A stretch of DNA of 64,000 nucleotides. It comes from Sclerotinia nivalis. Lineage: Eukaryota > Ascomycota > Leotiomycetes > Helotiales > Sclerotiniaceae. The stretch spans positions 1,736,001 through 1,800,000 of the forward strand of contig JAPEIS010000006.1 in NCBI GenBank assembly GCA_029531795.1. The letters run 5' to 3'. The notes under the pieces were generated by a model that did no database searches, had not been told where the DNA came from, and saw nothing but the letters and a program-made list of their open reading frames with translations. How positions within the stretch are numbered: the stretch's first letter is position 1; each line of letters begins with the position of its first letter. Shown one piece after another: positions 23,450 through 35,586 of the stretch. The translations under genes were made by a program, and so were the position numbers.

Positions 23450-24477
23450 GAGCAAAGAACAAAATATCCTTGGTGGCTTCAATCAATTATTGGATTGGAA
23501 TCCTCTTGGCGTGAATGCCTCGAATCCTTGATGCCTAATAAGTTATAAAGTCATGTCAAATTGTCAAAGTTCGTTCATGGCATTATCCAGCGGGGAACCC
23601 TCGGATCTCAATCGATCCCCTGAAAGTACATTTTGCTTGTTTCTCACTCTATTTGAGTTTGGAAAAGAAAAAAACCTAAAACGACCAGATTATTAACAAC
23701 CTCATCGATCATCATTTTCGGTCGATGAATGCTGTGCCGTGTTTGTAGGATGAAGATCCAAGATAACCCTCGAGAGTCATGGGGCAAGGTTAAGACTTCT
23801 CGCTACCAAAGCGCTTCGACTCGACACCAAAATCACCAAAATCGACGAAATTAGTCCAATTTCTTGAAGAAGAAGATGTTCTCTATGAATAATGAAGTTT
23901 TTATCATTGAAATTATATATTTACCCGTCATCTATTTCAAGTTTTAACATGCCATAATTAATGATGACTTAATAAGGGCCGTTTGTATTCTGTACATCGG
24001 AAAGATCTTGTCCGGATTCCGTACCAAACTGTGTCAGTGTCTTGGACGAAATTAGAATAAGTCAGGGCGCAGCGAATCATTGCTTTATCAGCAAATTCTA
24101 CGGAGTACATGATCAAATACACTTTCGTTTTAATTGTCGGAGGGGTTTTAATCAGTTATTTTCAGTGTTGAGTCATCGTTCAGCCTATACTCCGTACAAG
24201 AGGTTGACCATGTTGGCGGAGGTAGCATCAAGTCGGTATCTGGTCTTACAGTTTAGTAATCTCTCAGCTGTTCTAAATGTAATTGCTCTATGCGTAACAT
24301 TTTGAGAGACGAATGTACTGCAAGGTCTGTTGGGCTATCTATTCTGGCCCTCATTTGTAAACAGGTGTTAGCATGGTTGCCAACAATAGCATCTAAATTT
24401 ATAGAAAGAATACGCCTAAGGCCTCAAAACATTGGTTCAGCTGGTTTTGATATACAGTTCGTACATAACTTGATGGA

Positions 24478-24963
24478 ATGTATATGAAGTACTATCAGTG
24501 TGAAACCACAGACCAGATTTCTCTTCCACCTCATCCTTCTACAATACTCGCATTGAATCACCATCAAACTCCGAAAACACAATTAGCCAACCCCCACAAC
24601 CCCACAAATCGACAATCTCTCATCTTCCAATGTGTACCGCGTCGTACGATTCTTTACTCCTCCCGTCGTATTCCTCCTTGCAACTACTCACGGCAGAAAC
24701 ATCCTATCAATCTCAATGACGACAGGTTGAAGCTCAGCCCCGATCAGACAACTACCAGTTCTGCCACCGGTACGATCTAACGTAGAGATTTAACTTCTAC
24801 AGTCTATGGAACTGGCTGTAGCGAGTATCAACGCACTGCTAGCATTGAACCTCAAGGTTCACATGGCGTACACATTCCCATTAATGGGTGCCGAATCGCC
24901 CCCGCCACAACTACTGACGCAAGTGCAACTTCATCGGGCGCTCGTGATTCCACTGTGATGTGA
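24478..24963 (+). pseudogene. Possible decayed Ser/Thr-rich gene: one frame broken by a TAA
   Basis: A 100-codon frame ends in TTTSSATGTI at a TAA (24778-24780). The same frame then stays open to a TGA at 24961-24963. The second part (LTSTVYGTGCSEYQRTASIE, then PATTTDASATSSGARDS) has the Thr/Ser-rich composition of fungal secreted or wall proteins. No start with a signal peptide is seen. A 33-nt GT..AG stretch (24771-24803) spans the stop but is too short for a normal intron. It could also be chance. Confidence 0.2.
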
Positions 24964-25421
24964 AAGTGGGTCCGACATCTTGTACGGTATACTCGCCAGT
25001 CCATGTTTGTCCGGATTGGATACTTTTATGCTGTATAATCTCGAGAGATTCGGGCTCTGCCAAACTCCTGTGCGGACGAATAACATACCGATTCTGCGTG
25101 ATATTTTTGGTGTAAGAAGTTGTGCAAGAATCTTTAGCCATAATAATATCACCAATCACTAACCAATGGAGGCGGTCTAATGTTTCGTCTGGCCGAATTT
25201 AAGCTGAATGTCATGAGCCCGAATATCTCGAGATTGTACGATGACTGTTGACACTCAAACGATTTTCAAATGTGGCGAGGGAGATAGACCCATATTTTAG
25301 AAAACTGTCTTGGGAAATTTCTCGCATCTTGGCGTGGGGTATTGTGCTGAGCATATCAAATTGAAGGGGTAAGGAAGGATACTGTGTGAGTTGGGCTGGA
25401 CCTTTCGAAAGAATGGACGAT

Positions 25422-25461
25422 GGTTGTGGTTATGGTTGTGGTTATGGTCATGGTTGTGGTT
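25422..25461. repeat. 12-bp tandem repeat GGTTGTGGTTAT
   Basis: About three imperfect units of GGTTGTGGTTAT lie in tandem, the third interrupted by GGTCAT. Confidence 0.75.
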
Positions 25462-25852
25462 TGATCAAGCGTCGGTCCGATGATTTGTTCTATTTGGAAG
25501 GCGCAAATTCCGGTCATTGGTTATGAATGTCTCTCTTTCCCTTCCCTCGAAGATCCATCTGTTTCCATTCGAGGTTGGAAGTGGCATGATTTTCAAGGTA
25601 CGCACTGTTTTTTTTGGTTATCAACGTTTTGATTTTGAGACAGTGCTCTTTCAACAGGACATCCATTCTCTTCAATTTCTCTCATAGAGTTTGACAGTCA
25701 CAGTACAACGAATTTAGATATGAGTCTGACAGCAACCAAGTGCTTCGATCTAGAATCGTACAGTGCTAATACATTTTTGGTTCTCAACCACAGCTGCATG
25801 GGTTATAAATACACGCACGCACTTTCCAAGCTCATTCAATTCCCCTTGACAT

Positions 25853-26018
25853 TTTTGTTGCATATCTGAGGAGAATAGAACCAATAAGTTGATAATTTAA
25901 CTGCAATCAGACTTCGCTCCGTCACCCACATTCACTCCCTTCCAAAGTTTTGTTGCACATCTGATTAGGATAGAAATGATAACTTGGTGATGTCACTGTA
26001 ACCAGACTTCACATCTGC
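25853..26018. repeat. Degenerate direct duplication, 95-bp offset
   Basis: TTTTGTTGCATATCTGA at 25853 recurs as TTTTGTTGCACATCTGA at 25948. CAGACTTC at 25908 recurs at 26003. The offset is 95 bp at both ends, so the two copies align without net indels. Confidence 0.8.
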
Positions 26019-26499
26019 TTTTCCTCTACAGTCTTTCCTCGAATTTTCTAATTGATAAAGTAAGTACATAAATAGGTAGGCAATGCTTTTAAAAACCCCC
26101 TTGACGGTATAGAACCTTATCATTGACAAAAATTATTGGTCGTGTAGTCATTAATAAGTGTAACCAAGGATGCCTTCAACGGACCTTTAGGGTCACCGGG
26201 AATTAAAGAGCTCACCGGGAGCGCAACTACCAAAAGTCGAGATCACGCTAAAATCTACCCCTGTCAAACGCGTCCCCCGCAATTCTTTGTCAACATCTTC
26301 ATCATCCAGTCGACAAAGTTTTTCCCAAGAACTAAAACAATTTATCCATTTGTGACTTTATTTTCTTACTTACTTGTGCTACAAGTACTTGGGTTTCTCT
26401 ATATCCTCCGCGGCACATTTGTATATTCAGGTTATTCACAGTTTCCTTAGCACCATCGGCGCAAAACAACACTCGAAAACGACCACAACAGCTACAACT

Positions 26500-27602
26500 A
26501 TGAGCGCTGCAGACACTGCTCTCCTCACGGAGCACCTTACATACAGACCAATTGTAAGTGTAGACATATGATCATGCCAGTACTGCGCATTTCCAATAGT
26601 GCCTTTCTAACATCTCCGCAGGCTGTCATTGATGACATAATAAATAGTATCAACCTTCTCGCATTTCGCGCCATCGATGCGCTCGAAAAGGGTCTTCTCG
26701 CCGCTCCTCCTGCCTCAATTGGCTTCACATCTACCTCCACCCTCTCCGCCGATGATGTAGCAACACAATGTCAGCACGAAATCGAATACGGAGTTTATAA
26801 GTTGGAGACATTACTCAATGCGAAGATTGATAAGAATTTCGATAAGATGGAGATTTATTTACTGAGGAACGTCTTTGCAGTTCCGGCGGATGTTAGGGAT
26901 TGGATTAGGCTGAGTCATTACGAAGGGTTGGATTTTAGAGGAGTAGAAGAAAATGGAGCGGGTGCGAATGGGGCGCCGACCTCGGAAACTGTTACATTGC
27001 AGAGGAAGAGGTTAAGGGAGACGATGAAGTTGAACGCAGTGTTAAGAGCAGAGAAGGAGAGAAATGAGAAGACAATTGCGGCATTGAAAGGAATTATATC
27101 ACCAATCGCAAGTCCGACAAAGAAGAATGTGAAGGCTGAGGACGGTACTGAAATGGATGTTGATGTAGAAGACGATGAACGAGCCTCATTGGCATTCTTA
27201 CAAAAAAAGGGAAATTTGACGAAGGATGGAAAGCACCCCATTGCGACAACGACCGAATTTGCATTAACTCAATTGCCTGCGCTGAGGCAGTTACTGGATA
27301 ATCTAGGGCCGAGGTTGAAAGAGTTGTCAGAAGGGGATGGCATGGATGGGATGGTGGGAGAACAAGAGAAGAGTTGGAGAAGGGAGAGATTGGAATTTAT
27401 TGAAAAAGAGACAAGACGACATCTAGAGAACGTGCGAGGCTTGGAGTTAGGCTCGCAAGGTGAAGTGAGAGATGGAGAATGGCAGGGTGAGGGGAGAAAG
27501 CTTGGGAATGGAGAGGTGGAGGATTTAGAAAGAGTTGTAGGAATGGTTGAGAGTCACGCTGCACCGCCAGGAGACGAAGATGCGATGGATGAAGGAACAT
27601 GA
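26500..27602 (+). CDS. mtw1: Kinetochore protein Mtw1/Mis12, 344 aa
   Basis: Exons are 26500-26553 and 26622-27602; the intron is 68 nt (TCTAACATCTCCGCAG end), phase 0. Exon 1 gives MSAADTALLTEHLTYRPI, the conserved Mis12 N-terminus, and exon 2 continues AVIDDIINSINLLAFRAIDALE. The Mis12 domain spans ~10-135 and includes HEIEYGVYKLETLLNAKIDKN, DKMEIYLLRNVFAVPADVR and WIRLSHYEGLDF. A helical coiled-coil region rich in Lys/Glu/Arg follows (~150-190 and ~255-330). Mtw1 is the core of the Mis12/MIND complex that links centromere proteins to Ndc80 and the microtubule. Length is usual for filamentous fungi. Confidence 0.93.
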
Positions 27603-28294
27603 ACTTGATCGAATATTCAGGGCACAATTTGTGATATTGATATTGGCGTTTTAAGGATATACCCGAGGATCATTGAATACCTGGCGACATAGAAGCGCGG
27701 ATTAAAATGACATTTTTTTTCAATATAACTCTGCGATAGCATAGCATGGAATTAAGAAATGAATAAATTACAAAGTATCTAGCAACCAGCCAGGGTGAAA
27801 ATCTGCTGCAAACACCTGATCTACATAAATATCTCAATCATCATCCTGAGTTGAATACACACTTAATTAAGATTAATCTACTCCTGGATCTCAGATAGAA
27901 GGCACTGGGTTTATTTTATATCTATATCTATATCTAATCGATTCAACTATACACAAAAATGAGGGTACATATCGCACTATGAGGTCTCCAGGTACTATTG
28001 TAACTGGCTAGATAGAACGTGGTATATATTTTTGAAGAAAAGCATCAGGATTATGATAACATGGAATGAAAAAAGAGAACTTCCGAATTGGTTGATCAAC
28101 TCTTGCGTGAGGGGGCTGGAAATAGGTAGGTATATGACGATATAATTGAGCTAAATAAGAAAGGGAATAGACATAGAAATCCTCTCACACACATTATAGG
28201 GTTTTAATATACTTAGCCCCGTGATCACATGCTCTCACGTGACCTCGTGAAATCGACCCAACGCAACTCTGGGCCGTCTACCCCCTGCCTCCCA

Positions 28295-28442
28295 CTGCAT
28301 CCTTTCCCATCTCTCACCACCCGAAGGCAGCAAGATCATTTGAGAAGACGAGTGAAAGGCAGAGCCCCCATCTTTTCACTGCTTCCTTCCCCATCTCTCG
28401 CCACCCGAAGGCAGCAAGATCATTTGAAGAAGGCGAGAGGGA
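28295..28442. repeat. Imperfect tandem duplication, 84-bp offset
   Basis: The core CGAAGGCAGCAAGATCATTT is present at about 28322 and again at about 28406. Flanking CACTGCATCCTTTCCCATCT / CACTGCTTCCTTCCCCATCT also match, with a few substitutions. Confidence 0.85.
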
Positions 28443-28647
28443 GGGGAGAGGTGGCAGCCCAAAGTTACGAACGGAGGTAAGTAAGATTATTCGGGGAAGG
28501 AAGCGGCGAAAGATGGATAGGTGGCAGCTTAAATCATCGTTACGCTCTGAAGAAAAAAGAAAAGAAAATTTTTGAAAAACGTCGAGGGGAAGCAGAGTAT
28601 TTGTACCGAAGGCGCTGGGAGCTAGTCAGACAGATCACTCTACTAAA

Positions 28648-28770
28648 ACCTCGACTATGCCAGTTTCAAAATTCAAATAGGCAAATGTGTTCGATCAATA
28701 AACTAGAAAGTCAACTATATCCAGTTTGAGAATTTAAATCGTCGAATTGCGTCATACGTTGAGCCAGACT
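28648..28770. repeat. Degenerate pair, 61-bp offset
   Basis: CCAGTTTCAAAATTCAAAT at 28660 and CCAGTTTGAGAATTTAAAT at 28721 are preceded by CGACTATG / CAACTATAT. They look like an old tandem duplication. Confidence 0.65.
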
Positions 28771-29379
28771 CAAGCTAAGCATGATTTAAGTTTTCTAAAC
28801 ACAAACCCCGACATAATCGGTATGGTATCCGAGAATACTATCGGTCTCACTGAATCGTGTTTGTAAGTTCTGAATATGCAGCGGACTGCCTTGCTTGTGA
28901 TATCGTTCACCACGGGCTTCTGGGTGACTAATTTTAACGGAACATTGTTTAAATTTATCTACTCTTTGTCGCTCTTCATATACTGCTTTGCGTTGCGTTT
29001 TGGAACCCAAAGTTAAAATGTTGAAGTTCTAAGTGGGAGAACCTTGAAGTAGACCCCAAAGTAAGAAATTTATGGATGTGCTGTGTTTTAGGGGGAAGAG
29101 CACTGATCCCATACAGGGCAAGGGCGACGGTACAAATTCTGTTGATGACTAGTGTAAGTTGATGTATAATGTTTGAGAATGCCGAAAACTAAAGAAGTAA
29201 TATATGATTCTGTAAAGAACTTGTGGATAATATCCTTGCACAGATATGCAACAGAGTATATCTACAGTCCTAATAATTGAATCCAAAAAGCACTATCAAA
29301 CCTAGCGATTCCTTTGGGCACTTTAGAATACTAATGGCGTCAATTAGCTCTAAAATTGTGCTGTATCGTAGATTTGAAC

Positions 29380-29740
29380 AACCGCCGGACACTATGAACA
29401 CCATCAAATTCCTGTAGTGATATCGATTAATGGTAGCCATTACATACGTGCCAGGATGAGGCATGTAGAGAAGAAACTAGAGACGTGCAACATAATCTTT
29501 TAAGAGACGTTTGAGTGGCATTCTATTTTGGAAGACCAGTCAAATAAGGCAGTACTAGTCGGTGAATCGTGCATTAGGATCGAAAAGACGCCGGATGGTA
29601 GCGAGTTTTTACAATGATGCATGATATCGATGACCATCGCATACTTATCAGGATAAGGCCTGCAATCAAATCATTCAGTTGTGCAACATAATGTTTTGAG
29701 AGACTTTGATTGGAATGTTTTGGAAGACCATAGAGCCGCT
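29380..29740. repeat. Two diverged copies of a ~160-bp unit, about 200 bp apart
   Basis: Copy 1 is ~29380-29545 and copy 2 ~29586-29740. Shared blocks in order are CGCCGGA, TGATATCGAT, a CAGGATGAGGC / CAGGATAAGGC match, GTGCAACATAAT (29485, 29681) and TTTTGGAAGACCA. Offsets vary from 196 to 206, so small indels have built up. No coding sequence is seen in either copy. Confidence 0.75.
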
Positions 29741-31592
29741 AGCTGAAGGCTTCAAAGTAGTGGTATGAAATGCGGCTAGAGCTCGACAAGATCTCTTACT
29801 AGTAGATAAATTTCCGGAGACAGATGACAGAAGTACTGGGGTTATGGGCGCCGAGATTTTTCAAATATACAACATATTGAGGTACCGCGGCTAGTACCAG
29901 AAGGGGTTTAGGAAGAGATAGTTTATAGATATCCTTGTAAGATGAGCAACAGAAGCCTTTCTACTTGTTATCTGATGACACATCGACCTAGATACTGTAA
30001 GAAAATTCGACACGCCATCCGTGGTGGACGTGCTGTCAAAACTTCTCTTAGAAGCTGAAATCGAACCAGCGTGCTTTACGGAGCGTATCCATCATCGTAG
30101 GCTCAGAAGGGAAAATTCTTGGCATTGGCTTTTGATAATTTAAATTTGGAGCGTGTGCTACATATTCTCCACTCTAAGGTACTGTTGAAATTGCGAAATG
30201 TGAAGATCTAGGATGTTAGCCGCGATCCGAGTCAAATCATCAACATTCCTTCAACTAGGTATCAAAAGAACTGTTCCATCCAAATCAGTCAAAGTAATCA
30301 GTCAAAGTATGATAGATTAACTACAAAGTGCTCATCTACTAGATGTGCAATAGGCCCTTCATGATGATGCGGTTCGTATCTGAGTGAAGGATGTGATGTA
30401 TGTGAGTGCCTGAATTATGCGTGCAACAGGCTACCACTTGCATTGTATGGACATACTACAAGTAAATGGTACGAAAGAGCAAGGTTCACAAACTCGTCCC
30501 ATATCAATGTGAATTACAACCCATAGTATCCATGTGATACCAGGTGCATTATTTGGTTGTTTGACTCAGTGAAGGATAATGTGGATCGGCAGATTTAACA
30601 AATATGAAAGGCGAGGAATGATTTAATCCATGAATACATATTCACAACAAACAGTCGTAATGGCATCATAATCTCCAATGTCCGGATTCACGATGATGAA
30701 GTAGTTTGCTCACTTGACTCGAACTTATCTTCACCGACAGGGAGGTATGCATTCAGTGATTGTAGCTATATGACCGTTCCCTGGAACCCCAATGAAATAT
30801 AAGGTGAGTTCTCCTCGCAAAGGTTTTATGTATAAAGTTTGATATACTAAACTTAATATCTAGGTAGGCAAGCTTGACTTCCCAAAACAGCCCATCGGTA
30901 TTTCACTCTTTGAGTCAACATTCTCCAATTGAACTTCACAAGCTATGTTGAATACATATCTCATTTTGCAGTATCATAATCTGCAGAACACTTGTCCCGT
31001 ATCCTCGACAAAAATAAGATAGAAACATTCCATGTGATTTGCGAGGATGCAAGGCAAATTTATTATGCAATACCAGAAGCATAGGGATATGACTAATTTG
31101 AGAAGTAGATGGATATTAAAGGGGAAGACTCATGGTAGAGGAGACTGGCGTGAAAGGGAGCTTGATGTGCATGTTAAAGCATCCTCCCGGTGAGCCCGAC
31201 GTGCTTGCAAGTTCTTGCCCGGTGAAGCGAGAAAAGAGAAACATGGTTATAGAAACCGGATTCTCAATAAACAATTGTATCAGACCAATGGTTTCAAGAA
31301 GGCGTGTTGACAGATTTGTGTTTGAATGCGATTGTGGTAAAATTTCAGACAGTATCGACAACGGTAAGACGGGCAGGTTTGTGGTGCAACAAGGCTGGAC
31401 ATCTTATTGGTTCTAGCCTAAGATGCCCACATTGTCCCCTAACGTATGCATGCATCACAATTACCCATCTTTAAACTCACTTACAGCCTCACCCTCTACA
31501 TTCCACGCAACAAAATATCATCGTCATATTCAACATCATGTCCAGCAGCTCGCCATGATTTTGCGGCCAATCGACCCGTATCTACCTAAGCA

Positions 31593-34283
31593 ATGGCAGG
31601 CGTACCTGTGCGCACACCCTTTCAGCCTCGCTCGAAAGCTCACACAATCGTGAACACCACCGCTATCTCTCCAGAACCGATAGCCACATCGAACTCTCGA
31701 CCTGATACTCCAGCCGCTCCCATCAACCGCAACCTCTCTACAGATGCTATCTCGGATAGATCTACATTATTGTTCATACGTCGCACATTATGCTCACACC
31801 TTAGTGAGAAGGGTCGTAGTACCCCAGCTCCAATCGATGAGATACTTCCCCCGTTAACGAGTAGTAACGAGGTTGACCTGCAACTGTACGCATTTATAGC
31901 AATCATAATAAGGGAATTTGTGCATACGTGGTATGCGAAAATTACACCAGATCAGGTGTTTGTGGAAGAGGTGGTGAAAATTATTGCGCATTGTACGAGA
32001 GCTCTGGAACAAAGGTTAAGGAAGGTGGACTTGGAGAGCTTGTTGTTTGAAGAACTACCAGATTTGTTGGATACACATGTTAAAAGTATAGCTACTTATG
32101 GGATACATCAAGTGACAAATACTAATTTATTGTGAAAAGTATATAGAACATCGCACTACTCCCTACACCCAGAACCAATTTCGGTGGACCCGCGTCAAGT
32201 ATATCATTCCCTTTGGCCTTTTGCGCCACTATCGCCAGTTCCGCTTGAAGGAGACCCCGATACGATCAAGGGACAGTCGAATAATGAAGCTGCCTATAGA
32301 CAGTTAATCGTCAACGGCCTTTTAGCCGTTTTATTACCCACGGAAGATCTAGAAAATGATTGTTTGACATCCTTGGTTGGTCAAATATTCTCAGAGATGA
32401 TACTGGGCAATGGCATTGGAGGTAAGGCCTGCGAACCGTGGCTATTATGGGAAGGTATCATGAAGATCGCAGAAGTCATACAAGCTCGACTACCGAAATC
32501 TAAAGCGCAAGTCAGAGTTGACAGGGCAAATTCCGAAATTACCAGGCCAAACTTATTGGATATTAAAGATGGTGACACAAAAACTTCGAATTTTGGGAAA
32601 TCGATGCAGAAAACCTTTTGGCTAGTTCTTCAATATTTGTTTCTAGCGTTCGCCACGATTCGGGTTATAACCATTGCTATTGCAACCTCATCTTCATTGC
32701 CGTCTCGTATTCTTTTTACGAGGAAACCTACTGGCTTAACCTTGCCGAACGATGATTCGGAACCGCCGATGAACTCGGAAGCATTACCTTGGGCTAGAGC
32801 TCAACCACTCAAGCGCCCTATTCTCCAAATGAAGTTATGGTCATGCGTGTCTACTTTGCTAGATATGGATACTCGCATGCCATGGCTGAGCGCCACATTA
32901 TCTCTTCTTCAATGGGGTGCAATTACCGGCCCTGGGAAAATTGGAGATACAGACGGCATGATTGATAAGTAAGTTACTATGATTGATCACTTTTCATTTT
33001 TTTTGTCCCGAGTTCCAGAACCCATCTACACATCACACCGCATGAGATTTTGGTCACTTGACCAAAAACGTTCCAGTTAAACTTGCAGAAACGAAGTCGT
33101 TTAACAATGCTGTTCATCATCAGGGATTAAAAAAAGTTCCCGTTATCGGTATGCATGACAAGGGCCTGCAGAATGCCGAATGAGGAGTCTCTTTTTAGAT
33201 GCCTAGGCTTCAGCTACTAGAATGTAATGTAACCTCGAATTAATCCCTCGAGAAATGATGTACGCGCTGGCATCATGCGGTCATATCTTCGAATCCAATC
33301 ATCCTTTGAACCTGCATCATTTTGCATTCAACCACAACACATTTCCCGTTGCCCGCATTGAATTATGAATTATCCTTTTTATCCCTGTTATTACGTTTCG
33401 TATTGTGGTGCTTCGAATTTGGGTCGGAAAATGTGTCGTGCCTTACGATGGCCTTCCCTAAGCGCCCGGCTCAATACATTTTAGTACGCCTCGCATCATT
33501 GCTGCGCATACCCCTTCCCCACCAAAAAGCATTTCCTAAACCAGTCAATTGCCGCTTTCTTCCTTTGTAAAACTTGGAAGATCTACGTTTCTCCGCTTCT
33601 TGGCCCCCGTCTATATCATGGCCTGGCTGCGGAGAAAGGTCACTAATGTTACACATTCCGTCAAGATCTTATCTTATTCGGTCTATCAAATGCTATTTTT
33701 CGTTGCAATCCATTACCATTCATTTCATCCATACATCCCACCAGTTACCCTATCTTTCACACACAGCACAAAGATAAACTCCCCGGGGGCTGGCACACCT
33801 CAAAGCAATAGTATAATTTACAAGCTAACAAGCATCCACAGACTCCTATCCCACCAAATCCACACCCACATTTTAGACCCCACCCTTCTGGCCCCCCTCC
33901 TCTGCACAGTCCGTCAAACCCTCTTCCCCAATAATACGCTCGCACCAGCTAGAATCCCTCCTACTCCTGCCGAAACAATTGAAATACGACGACGGTGCGC
34001 ACAGGCTATATTGGACTTGATACCAATAGGTGTGCGGGATATATATTTTGGCCGTGCTCCTTTACACCCTTCGGATACTAATATTGATGTCGAAGCGAAA
34101 ACAGCCGAACTCTCAAAGGAAGAAAGACATATCCGAGAAGTAGAAGATGTGTTAAATGTATTCGGTGATGTGTATTGTAATAAACACCTACTCTATGGAA
34201 TTGTGGAAATTATTATCATGAGATTGATACCGGAGTTGGGGGAAAAGGGGGTGCAAGAGTTATTGGATGAGAGGTTGAATTAG
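31593..34283 (+). CDS. PXA-domain protein (endosomal/vacuolar sorting type), 587 aa
   Basis: Exons are 31593-32085, 32140-32968 and 33842-34283, with introns of 54 nt and 873 nt. The total is 588 codons and phases match at both joints (HVK-I-YRTSHYS and GMIDK-LLSHQIH). The PXA (PX-associated) domain covers ~60-265: LQLYAFIAIIIREFVHTWYAKITPD, EEVVKIIAHCTRALEQRL, then YHSLWPFAPLSPVPLEGD and LLPTEDLENDCLTSLV. A hydrophobic segment lies near 320-350. The C-terminal block (HTHILDPTLL, LCTVRQTLFPNN, RRRCAQAILDLIP) is typical of fungal PXA proteins without a PX domain, like S. pombe Pxa1. These are membrane-associated endosome/vacuole proteins; the exact role is not known. The long second intron is unusual for this window. 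Confidence 0.82.
32969..33841 (+). other. Unusually long intron (873 nt) of the PXA gene
   Basis: The donor is GTAAGT and the acceptor CATCCACAG, with a GCTAACA branch 15 nt upstream. Other introns here are mostly 48-70 nt, so about 800 nt are extra. Internal frames (for example 33549-33840) do not read as protein. A 20-bp inverted repeat is at 33048-33067. Confidence 0.65.
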
Positions 34284-35586
34284 GTAGTTACAGATTTGAT
34301 TTTTAGCTTGTCGTCTTTTTTTCTTTCTTGACATGTTTAGATACCCATAATCCAATCCATTTATGAAAACAAATTAAATTAAATTGAATCACACACTGTG
34401 CAGATAGAAGATCTTCACATACATATCAAAAATTCCACAACACACGAGCGAGATTTTGCAGCTTGTAAAGTCCAGATTCGGTACGTAGCAGATAAACCAC
34501 CCAAGTCATTCCATTTGTATATTTTGTTTTGTAGAGACAAATAAGTGAAGTGACAGCTAGCTTTAAAAAAGTGAAAAGAAGTCTCGATCCCCATTGTGCT
34601 AGGAGATAATTCATTCATCCGTCCATGCATCCATGCACATTTATCTCGTCAAATCAAGCCTTCCCATCTCGTCCCGTTCCATCTTTCCATCTTCCCATCT
34701 CATCCACGGAGTATGAACGAAAGAACTTCAACCTGTTGAATAACTATACGATACTAAACTAAACTATACTATAAACGAGAGAAAGAAAGAAATAAGTTTC
34801 CTAAATACAAAAGATACACCACAGAGAGAGAGAGACAGAGAATAAGTAGTTATATAACAAGACAAGCCGTACATTACTGTTGAAATCTCCAAGAACAGAA
34901 ACCAACATCGTCGGGGAATTTGAACCCTGCACCATCAATCGCGCAGAAAATGGGAAAATACTAATGCTCCATCGATTCCGAAGAATATTAGAGACAAGGA
35001 CAATACACGAAGAGGAATGAAAACCCGCCAAAAGGTACAAAACGAAAACGTGCTATTTGGGGTATGAAGAACGAGCGCCTCCGGGGTAGAAAGGGCACGA
35101 AAAGCGCATATATAACAGAAAAGCGCATGAAAAACGGCGAGAGAAGAAATGTAAAGAATTAAACGCGAGAAACCAAGTAGATCGTACTGAGCTAGAGATT
35201 TCGCGTGAGCGTCGAAGATGTAAATAAGCAAAATCTTGAAATCGAGTGAGCTTGGCTGGGTATATAAATTTCATCCGAGAACATTTCCTGTTTTTTTTTC
35301 GGTTCCTTTCCGGACCCCCGATTTTGGTCGCGCCGGTATGCATTTCACCCTCAATTGCAATTCCTGGTTGATCGTGGAGATCAAAAAATAAAACGCAAGA
35401 GGAGATGCGAGGCCGCTGCAGATAACACGAACGAAGAACATGAAGACGGGGGATTTCATATACAAGTTGAAAAGATATGATGAAAATAACGCCGAGAAAT
35501 GTTGACTTTGGAACCGTATATTTAAATGCCATGATATACAGAGATATAAAGCGCATATATAAAAGAGATGCGAAACTCATTGTTAG
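34284..35586. other. Convergent intergenic region, no gene
   Basis: 1.3 kb between the 3' ends of the PXA gene and the CENP-B-type gene. It is AT-rich with short runs (AAATTAAATT near 34370, ACTAAACTA near 34755, GAGAGAGAGA near 34825). The 98-175 codon minus-strand frames at 34.9-35.6 kb lie in the presumed 3' UTR of the CENP-B-type gene and lack protein features. Confidence 0.5.

Larger units (their letters stand above)
22300..26499. other. Gene-poor region with several small repeats
   Basis: This is 4.2 kb between the rhodopsin-fold gene and mtw1. No complete gene is supported. It contains the promoter of the rhodopsin-fold gene, two oppositely oriented TACGGAGTA sites (24099, 24188), small tandem repeats (23345, 23415, 25422), a stop-interrupted frame (24478-24963) and a 95-bp-offset duplication (25853-26018). 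The last 250 bp are the mtw1 promoter and leader. Confidence 0.5.
27603..31592. other. Gene-poor region with decayed duplications
   Basis: 4 kb without a supported gene. Notable are an 84-bp-offset duplication at 28.3 kb, a 61-bp-offset pair at 28.65 kb, and two ~160-bp copies about 200 bp apart at 29.38-29.74 kb. A 14-bp AATCAGTCAAAGT doublet lies near 30285. ORFs here (28229-28480, 31116-31416) do not resemble proteins. Confidence 0.5.

Noticed and set aside
31132..31416. 94-codon plus-strand ORF before the PXA gene
   Set aside because: Overlaps an antisense ORF of similar length, no domain, no splice sites; taken as chance.
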